A program made the translations under genes and the position numbers. Below the pieces are notes generated by a model, which worked only from the letters and a program-made list of their open reading frames with translations, was not told the DNA's origin and ran no database searches. Of a stretch of 64,000 bases of DNA, positions 56,631-64,000 are shown one piece after another. Numbering within the stretch: the first letter of the stretch is position 1; each line of letters begins with the position of its first letter. The stretch is from Saxidomus purpurata (lineage: Eukaryota > Mollusca > Bivalvia > Venerida > Veneridae): assembly GCA_022818135.1 (NCBI GenBank), contig JAFMSR010000001.1, positions 8,470,334 to 8,534,333 on the forward strand. Reading direction: 5' to 3'.

Positions 56631-58189
56631 AAAATACAAATCAATAAACAGGGGCATAGTTACTTTGGCCATAAAAATGAAACGGCAGACATGACAGTCA
56701 CACCAGTAGATTAATGACGATTATCTAATTTGTTTCACTTTATCTCAAATATTTACATGTATTTCAATTCTTTTTATTCCAACCAATATAAAAATCTGTA
56801 GATGAGTGTTGGATACTGCATCCTGACCAATCCAATTTACCGCCCGTAGTCACACATGAGCGAAATGTTGGACACATTACTGCAGAGTTACACGATTACT
56901 CAAAAGAATTATTTCGGCTTTTTTCACATTTTGAAGAAGAAACCTTCGACGAATGATAAAGAAAACATATTTAAAGAACCTGCGGGAAAACGACAGTCTT
57001 AGTAAAACATTTTGTTTTGCACTGACCGCTGTGTCGTCAGTGTCTCTGAAGTAAAATATACACAATGACCTTATATATCCTGGATATACTCATGCGTACT
57101 AACTTCAGTGTTATTGTTTTTAAATGGCTATCCAAATAGTCATAACTATGATAATCATTAGTTTTAATCGTTATATGGCATATGATTAACTCACACATAC
57201 ACGCGAGTCGGTAAAATCACAAGAAGCTCTCGGAAAGTCAACATTTAATGTACATTTGTACATATATATGAGAACTTGGTAGAGTGCTAGTCTAACTATT
57301 TCGACTTCGAAGGCAAACCGATTTTATAGGCTGATATTTTCAAGTTGTTCACCTTCTAGTTATAAATATCAGATCTGTGAAAGGGGTCACACTGGAACGC
57401 CAAATTAATTAGGCTATTGGAGTGCTGCTGTATATGTCCAACCCATAGTACAGAGGTGGTCCGACATGTCCAACACGGGACTTTCTGCTGTAAGACAAGC
57501 GGTTTTTCTGTCCCGGGTCCCGGTTGTTCGCAGGCTAGCCGAAATGTTGAGGGCAAAAAATTAAAACGAATAAATATTGTACGAAAGTCCTGTTTTACCT
57601 AGCCCAGACATTTTAGATCTATTTGCAGTATTGGGATAACAGTTAAATCTTAGATTGTAATTACTTTAAAAGTGCGCTGTTAATGTGTTTTATTTTTATT
57701 CGTATGCACATGTATTACCTCGTGGAGGAGCATCAATATTTCGACTGCAAGACAGAAAAATTTTACAAACTGATATTACATCTAGTCTGCCTTTGCGAAG
57801 GGCGGACATCGTATATAGCAAAAAAGCACTTGCGTGCAATTAGTTGGGCTATTCGTTGAGGTACGCAACTTCCATAGTCTATTTCATACATTTTGGTAAA
57901 GTTTCATTAATTAGTGTACACCTGGCTCCGCCATTTACCAAATGGCACTTTAATATATACTTTATCCGATACTGCTTCTGTTATGACTTTAATTTTTTCT
58001 TTCCACGTTCGGAACGTGACGTCAGAATCAAATAAAGACTGATCGCATGCGCCCCTATTTGACCTTTTCAATGAAAGAACGGAGGGGAGGAGTTAACCGA
58101 TATTTACATGCTCTATTAATAGTTTCAGATTCGCCTTTGTGTGACGTAAGATTGTAATTGTATTGATTGCTAAAATAGCGAACGGGCAA
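56631..58189. other. No gene seen
   Basis: AT-rich sequence with no supported exon or repeat family. Confidence 0.45.
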
Positions 58190-58315
58190 AGCCAACTGCA
58201 ACGCGTTGTAGGTGGCATCAGTACCAATCATACGTAGATGTACAAGTATATATTCACACCGTAGTAAACAATGAGTCAACTGCCTTTTCATTGTTATTTG
58301 AAGTAAGTGGTATCT
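58190..58315. repeat. Dispersed repeat, third copy
   Basis: Matches 2245-2375 (ATCAGTACCAATCATACGTA, CACCGTAGTAAACAATGAG, CAACTGCCTTTTCATTGTTA). It shows that part of the TRIM-like duplication is a mobile or dispersed repeat. Confidence 0.6.
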
Positions 58316-58671
58316 ATTTCCCTATTCTCTATATAGAGTTGTTACTGCATGTAGTACTCATAACGGAACAGATTTGGGCAATATTAGCTCCCCTCCCCTC
58401 CCTCCACTCCGATAGAGCTTTACAAACCATGCTTAGCTAGTAGAGAATTCTGTGTACCGTAATGTCGCAAAAATGATATGAAAACCAACATAATCCTGAA
58501 CTCAATTTGTAGGAGTTTAACTTTTAAGTACGAAGTTGAAAATATCTAATCAAAAGTAAAAACAATGTGGACACCAAACAATATTAAGGTAGCGGATGTG
58601 TAATGAGTACTTCCTGTTTAATGTCCATTTGGAATACTTTGGATTTTATAGTTGTACCTATTTTGTACTGT

Positions 58672-58738
58672 GGTGCAGTGGTTAGAGCGTCTGCTTCGAG
58701 ATCAAGTGGTCCTGGGTTCAATCCCGGAAGGAGCCAAC
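58672..58738 (+). mobile_element. tRNA-like SINE head
   Basis: GTGCAGTGGTTAGAGCGTCT (A box) and CCTGGGTTCAATCCCGG (B box) are well formed. The 5' and 3' ends do not pair as an acceptor stem and the anticodon arm has only 3-4 pairs. A tRNA pseudogene or SINE head. Confidence 0.5.
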
Positions 58739-60885
58739 TTTTTTTCGTTATTTTTCTTTTTCAGTTATCAGATTGGATAACATGAAAAATTATGCCATTT
58801 TACAAGGTTTGAGAACTTTATCTTAATTTTCCTTAATTTTATCAAGCTGTACAGTTACTTGAAAATGTAAAAATGGACCATGCGCATTTTTAAAAGTTCA
58901 ATATCTTAAAAAGTAGACGGTAAAACATTTAAATTTTTCCTTATATATAAGTTAATATACTACTTATTAAAGTTTGATACTCAATAGTGATGCATCTACT
59001 CCGAATCTTTTGCTACAGTTGTGTATATTTACGTGTGATATGTCTAGGGGCAAACTATAGGCAAATTGTATATCCTAGTTTTTGGCACCATTGCATACTT
59101 CTTGTTACACATGTTAAGCTTGTAGAATTATAATGCATCTTTTGTAATTCTACATTGCTTTTAATACATTTGGAACCTAGAACAAAAATAAATGTAAATA
59201 AATACTTGCAAACATACCTATTTAACTTTTAGGTTACTTTTAAGGGTTTGGGGGGTATGGCAACAAAAAACTAAATTAATTTTTAATTAAACGGTGAAAT
59301 GTCTTTAAATTTTGCACACTTGTCCGTTAACAGATGTAGATTATAAAGATATTAAGTTTAATGTGTTTCGGAATAGTGTCCATTAGACCCACAACCTTAA
59401 TTAGAAAATGATAAAACTGGTTGAAATGACAAAATCAGTCATGGTGTTGGTTTGCAGAAAAATATGATGGCTGATTTCTGACAATTCTTGCACCGAACAC
59501 ACGGAGACTTGCTAATTTGTCATGTCTTCGTGTCGTCGCCTTTCGGGCTCACGAAGACACAAGGATGTGAATATGTTTATGTCGATATAAAAAACTGCGA
59601 ACAGTTAGTAAATTAAACTGGCAAAACTTATTGTCGGTGTGAATTTAAATATCACGGTAAGTTAAAACCTTTTATTTGTCATGTTTTCGTCCTTAAGGCA
59701 AAGAAACTCATAGGTTGTTCGATCAAAGGGTTCGACACATATCCGACTATGTTAGATTAAACGGTGCTCAACTTCCGGGGCATTTATTGGCGAGTTTGTT
59801 GTTAGTTAGATCTCTTACCTTAGTATACATAATCTAAAGAAAGAACATCAACATCGAACCCCTGTGATTTCCATCTGTCGTATATTCGTGTTTTTGCACG
59901 AAAACAGACCACACCAGCAGCCTTTCAACCTTATTTGTCTTTGTGGGTTCGGGATAGAGGACACGGAAACAGCGTAATCATGGAAATAGTTTTCGCGTTG
60001 AGAAGAAGAGTGGTGGAGTTGACTTCAATAGTGTTGAGAACTACATAAATACGTAAATAGGGAGTTAGTTGTGAGATAGCCTTCTTTTCCGACCCAGACA
60101 AAGTTGAAACGTAAAATAAACTTTATTCTACAATTGTGCCTGATGAATTGTATGGAACGCGTAGCAAAGTCAATTTTATTAATTAAATCTTTATTTTAAA
60201 GCCATTTAAAGTCATTTACATTTAATTCATTTTATATATTGCCTTTCCCGGTATTTAATTCATTAACGACTGAACATAAGCAGACCTTCAAATCCCTTCA
60301 AAGATCTTATGATACCTCAATGTCACTTCGTGACGTCACAAATCAGCACGGACTTATACATTGACGTACTGTACGCGGCGAACAAACTCACGTCTAGCAT
60401 GGAGTACAGTTACGGGATATGTCAAGTGTATATTACCGGCTTGCCCATAAATATCAATATATATTTACGGATCGTTTACCAAGCAGAAGACCGCAAAATT
60501 CAAGGAAGGGTAATGAATATACCGCAAATTTCAAGGAAGGGTAATGAATATCTATAACATATTTTAAATTATCTTTTTGATAACGTCCGGTGTGTAAAAT
60601 TATGCACGATGCGTATGGAACGCAAAATTTCCATAAACTCAAATATAACGAGACCTCTACAATTAACATGACGCACCTGTCAATCTAATTGTTCGACTGA
60701 CCATATAAATATTTTTATAAATATTTGTCTGTAAATATTTTTACACACCTCCATGTGTTCTGTAAAAGGGGTCATCGTCTTCGTGAATAGAGGATAACGT
60801 GTTAAAAATATTTGTAATCTGCAATAACTGTACTGTACGCATTACATGTACATATTATGTATTTTCTGACAAAACTGTTTCATAA
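58739..60885. other. No gene seen
   Basis: AT-rich. A hairpin, GTCTTCGTG...CACGAAGAC, lies near 59524-59556. AAGGGTAATGAATAT is directly repeated at 60506 and 60537. No supported exon. Confidence 0.45.
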
Positions 60886-60927
60886 ATTACGACTGGGTCC
60901 TAATGTATTAGGACCCAGATTACGACT
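60886..60927. repeat. 22-bp palindrome inside 9-bp direct repeats
   Basis: ATTACGACT (60886-60894), then GGGTCCTAA TGTA TTAGGACCC (60895-60916), then AG, then ATTACGACT (60919-60927). GGACCCAG is also the outer part of the Harbinger terminal repeat at 11589-14955. Confidence 0.8.
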
Positions 60928-61345
60928 TCAAACATATGCACTGCACGTATTTTTGCATAATCGATAGCTGTTGAAGTTTAATGTAGACATTCAACGAGTG
61001 TTACTCCTATTTTGATTTAGATCTTTTCCAATCCCCCCAGTACATTAAGTTATAAATTAATCACTTTCATCCCATTAAATGAAAGGATATTACAACAATT
61101 ACTTCACCTACAGTTAATATCTACCGGAAGTCATATATATCTGTATTTGTTAAATTACTGTGTAATATTGTCCTTATTGTGTAGTTTATGCACTTGGACC
61201 AAATGAAAGATACGGTCTGTTCTATTCTGTTCGGTTGTCATACAAACAAGTGTCAATTTTCATTGCAAATGCCGTTACATGTTTTGTGAAAAGAAAGATA
61301 ATACATAATATACAGTGCGACATATTGCCTTTGTTTCGATAAGTC

Positions 61346-61369
61346 TGATTTGATTTGATTTGATTTGAT
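61346..61369 (+). repeat. (GATTT)n tail, possible retroelement 3' end
   Basis: Four to five GATTT units following AT-rich sequence. This resembles the short-repeat tails of the LINEs at 5548 and 53866, but no coding remnant is seen upstream. Confidence 0.4.
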
Positions 61370-63005
61370 GAGAATTTTATCAAGGTCCGTCCAAAAGAGC
61401 ACTTATGTTAGCTTGATATTTGGATGAGACCCCGGCATGTCTCCCGTCATGCCTAAAAAATAAAATTTTGAAGCCAGAAAATAGGAGAAATTTACCTGAC
61501 TGCAATTTCCAGCCAGTATAGCCAAAGTTTGTATTTGATTGGTTACCAAATAGTAGGCCAATCACGGCGACCAATGAGATCTAAGTGTGATTGACCTAGT
61601 TTGTATGTCTGGATCGTGGTAGCCTAACAGTTTTTAGAAAATTTTGATACTAGATGTTATATGTGTTTGTTTTGTAAAGTAAAAATCCCCTTTAATAAAG
61701 TGTTGTCCTATTTTTATTTTGCTTAGCTTTTTGTGATGATAAAAAATTTAATTGTCCTGAATGATAGAATAAAATGTTGTCCGAAAAGATGGTTTTACTT
61801 ATTTGAACAAGTTAAAAAGTATGCATGAAAGTTTGACCTATGTTTCTACTCTGAAATTTTGAAAATGTAAAAACCCCTTAAAACCCAAATAAGCCAGCAA
61901 CCGCACAGGCTACTTGTTAACTTTACTTCTTTAATTATAATGGTGTACAATAGAAAATTATAAAGAGACTTGTACTAGTTGGTTGTTTACTACCGGAGCT
62001 AGAAGCAAAAATCGGAGCCAGGAGAGACAAAAATGATTAACCAATCAGCAGGGTGCTAATGGCCGCCAGTTCGGTCTACTACTGTTGAAAAAGCACAGTC
62101 ATTAATGTAATTATTTGAATCATTTGTATCATAAATTAGATAAAATGCCAAAATTTGTCTTTAAATATATGAATGTTGCTGTAGATCATGACTTCGTATA
62201 ATAGAAATTTTATTAAAATTTTGTGGAATTTTGGTGAGAAATTCTTTTTAATTGTTTCAGAAGGAAATTTTAATTTTAATCTGTTAATCTGTTTTATTTT
62301 TTACTTATAAATAATAAAAGAAGTAAGTGTAGATCATGATTTGCATGATCGGCGATTCGGTCCTCGGACAGATGCTGGTGAACTACTATTCCTGATCCTG
62401 GTTGACTAACCAGTACTTTTCACATCTTCTTTGTTGTGAGTGATTGGGTTTTTCGTGCCTGAGTAAGATTGTTCTTAATGTAGTTTTGATCTTATATTAC
62501 ACATCTTTATTGGTTCGAAAATATAATTGCGAAAGTTAGATATGCTTTTTAAGATTAACATTGCTGTTCGTACTACTTGACCTGACCTACTTGTTGGTTT
62601 TGGGTGACCTACTGCGACTTTTAGTGCGCACGAACCGGATGGAGTTATAACAGGTGCGCGTTTGGCTTTTTTGGATCCGGCTATTTTTTGACAGTAGATT
62701 ACTGCTTCCATTTAGGAAATAAGTAGTGTTTTATGCATTTTCTACAATGTCTGGGGTATCTAGTTATAGGATCAATCACTGTTTTTGGTTAGTTATGACT
62801 TTTTATATGGGCATTAAGTATGCATTTTCTTGTTTAAGCAGTCATTAATTGTGATTATTTCTATTTTCTACGTTTTTCCAGTCATTGTCCTGGTGATTAT
62901 TTTGGACATTTATTAGTTGTATGTTTGTTTTTGTAATCACCAGGGGTTTGTATATGCGTGGGTTATAATGGTATGTCGCCACAGAAACTATTTTTTCCTA
63001 TGTAG
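61370..63005. other. No gene seen
   Basis: AT-rich; two or more frames of 60-80 codons without motifs. No supported exon. Confidence 0.4.
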
Positions 63006-63120
63006 GTATCAAATTTCTTACTCAGACACTAGAACTAGTTTCGATAAGTCACCGCAAGATATGCTTGATATACATCTCAATGCTGCCCTGCTTGACTGGT
63101 CACACTTCATGGTACAATAA
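63006..63120 (+). CDS. Possible terminal exon of an unknown gene
   Basis: A pyrimidine-rich acceptor (TTTTTTCCTATGTAG) opens a frame reading YSDTRTSFDKSPQDMLDIHL then NAALLDWSHFMVQ and TAA. An AATAAA lies about 140 bp downstream (near 63260). No family recognised. The case rests only on the acceptor, balanced composition and polyadenylation signal. Confidence 0.3.
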
Positions 63121-63429
63121 ACATATATGATCCATCTAATTAGATATTATATGTTAACTAGTAAAACTTGAATGTAACGTTTGTATTTATATGATAATAA
63201 TTATTTGTCCTCTGACATCGTCAATCACCATTTATATGATATTTTGATACATCTTGCTAATAAAATACCAGGATACATTTTAATACTGACCACGGTGTAC
63301 ACAATGTGCTATGTAGGAACGAACATATTTTACATGGTAGTGAAAAAACTGTGAAAACGCAGCTGTGAATACATTATTTACATCACTACTGCTTATAAAA
63401 AATATATATATTTGCATCAATTCAATAAG

Positions 63430-63566
63430 AGCACTCTCCAAATCATTTGAAGAGGTCTACAACTCGTGGTACCGGAAGTACCCAGACTGCTAGAGACAGT
63501 ATTGGAACACGTTCCCGCCTTTGCTACATTTAATAAACTTTTGACTTGACTTGACTTGACTTGACT
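63430..63566 (+). mobile_element. Retroelement 3' end with (ACTTG)n tail
   Basis: AATAAACTTTTGACTTGACT leads into about five ACTTG units (63541-63566). Upstream text in one frame (VPRLLETVLEHVPAF, then ATFNKLL) loosely resembles a LINE C-terminus. Probably a short LINE remnant. Confidence 0.4.
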
Positions 63567-63657
63567 CAGTTGAAGATATCTCCAAATCAAATTAATTGTA
63601 GAGCTCTTCAAATGAATTGGAACTATATCCAAATCAATGTTCGTTAGTTCGATTTAC

Positions 63658-63842
63658 CTCTCACTATGATGCGAGTACATCAATAACTGCGAACAACCAA
63701 AGAAGTTTGCCATTTGCTTCGCTATAAATCCCCTATCTTGCAATAGGGTCACCTGCTCCCTTATTACAAGAATTGCAGGGCGTCCCTTTTTTAACCGCAA
63801 TGAAAGAATAAATTTAGCACTAAAAGGGACACTAACAATCAC
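63658..63842 (-). CDS. Helix-turn-helix exon of an integrase-like mobile gene
   Basis: The minus-strand frame reads LRLKKGRPAILVIREQVTLL then GFIAKQMANFFGCSQ before a donor (GAGAG|GTAAAT). The GRP...EQ..LL...GF....MA..FGCS pattern is the N-terminal DNA-binding part of an integrase-core (DDE/RNase H-like) protein family common in molluscs and fish, probably transposon-derived. The catalytic part would be downstream on the minus strand and is not seen. The start codon is uncertain. Confidence 0.45.
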
Positions 63843-64000
63843 TGTTAGGGAAATCTCTATCTGAAAACATCAATGGGTACGTATTTGAGGAAAATCAAAA
63901 TCTCACTTAAATTTTTACAGTTGGCTTTTACTTTACGTAATTAGTGCGTTTGTATGGTGTTTGCTTTGTTTTGTTTGTGTTTTTTCCCGACAAATTTACT

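Noticed and set aside
58603..58785. 60-codon frame with GAVVRASASRSSGPGFNPGRSQ-like text
   Set aside because: This is the well-known by-product of translating a tRNA-like sequence, which is what lies at 58672-58738.
62339..62390. Short MIGDSVLGQM text resembling an SGNH Ser block
   Set aside because: Only 16 codons before a stop and no other hydrolase block nearby; probably chance.

Overview
The window looks like non-coding-rich, AT-rich DNA of a marine invertebrate, most likely a bivalve mollusc. Genes have GT-AG introns. The recognisable host genes belong to families expanded in molluscs: RING-less B-box TRIM-like proteins, a fucolectin-type lectin and a PhyH-type dioxygenase. Most of the rest is transposable elements, tRNA-derived SINEs, satellites and minisatellites. 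No bacterial-style operon, CRISPR array or rRNA is present. Three runs of exactly 500 N (18529-19028, 34145-34644, 56131-56630) are scaffold gaps and may hide exons.

Left part (1-11.6 kb). A diverged tandem duplication carries two broken TRIM-like genes on the minus strand (about 2.7-4.4 kb and 7.15-8.07 kb). Copy A holds a TTAA-flanked MITE. Between the copies sits a 5'-truncated CR1/L2-like LINE with an (AATC)n tail. Each copy contains a tRNA-Ser(UGA)-derived SINE. An element built of ~170-bp tandem units (8.4-9.6 kb) and a hAT/ZNF862-like exon follow.

Middle part (11.6-34.6 kb). A complete-looking PIF/Harbinger element (11589-14955) has perfect 36-bp terminal inverted repeats, a Myb/SANT-like gene and the first exon of a HARBI1-like transposase; the second catalytic half is not seen. 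A signal peptide exon (15063) and a half-domain exon (17293) make the start of a fucolectin gene that runs towards a gap. An 8-bp GC-rich minisatellite lies at 19.1-19.8 kb. From 22.5 to 27.2 kb, two arrays of a 182-bp satellite face each other in opposite orientation around a ~1-kb spacer, an architecture like Foldback elements. Just left of them is an orphan copy of one exon of the PhyH-family gene whose four visible exons lie at 30.2-33.7 kb. The first intron of that gene holds a ~29-bp minisatellite that appears to be amplified from a SINE head and was invaded by a 619-bp element with ~205-bp inverted arms.

Right part (34.6-64 kb). Several members of a hairpin-ended, tandem-core element family occur (38.3, 48.9, 50.5 and 55.1 kb). 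A gene for a protein with ~31-residue coiled-coil repeats lies on the minus strand (40.57-41.94 kb). A frameshifted SGNH-hydrolase pseudogene of the type carried by tyrosine-recombinase retrotransposons (44.1-44.8 kb) is followed by a 3.27-kb L1/Tx1-like LINE with 9-bp target-site duplications. A decayed CR1-like LINE lies at 52.4-53.9 kb. The last 7 kb is mostly unannotatable. It holds a palindrome inside 9-bp direct repeats (60.9 kb), two pentanucleotide retroelement tails, a possible terminal exon (63.0 kb) and a helix-turn-helix exon at the right edge.
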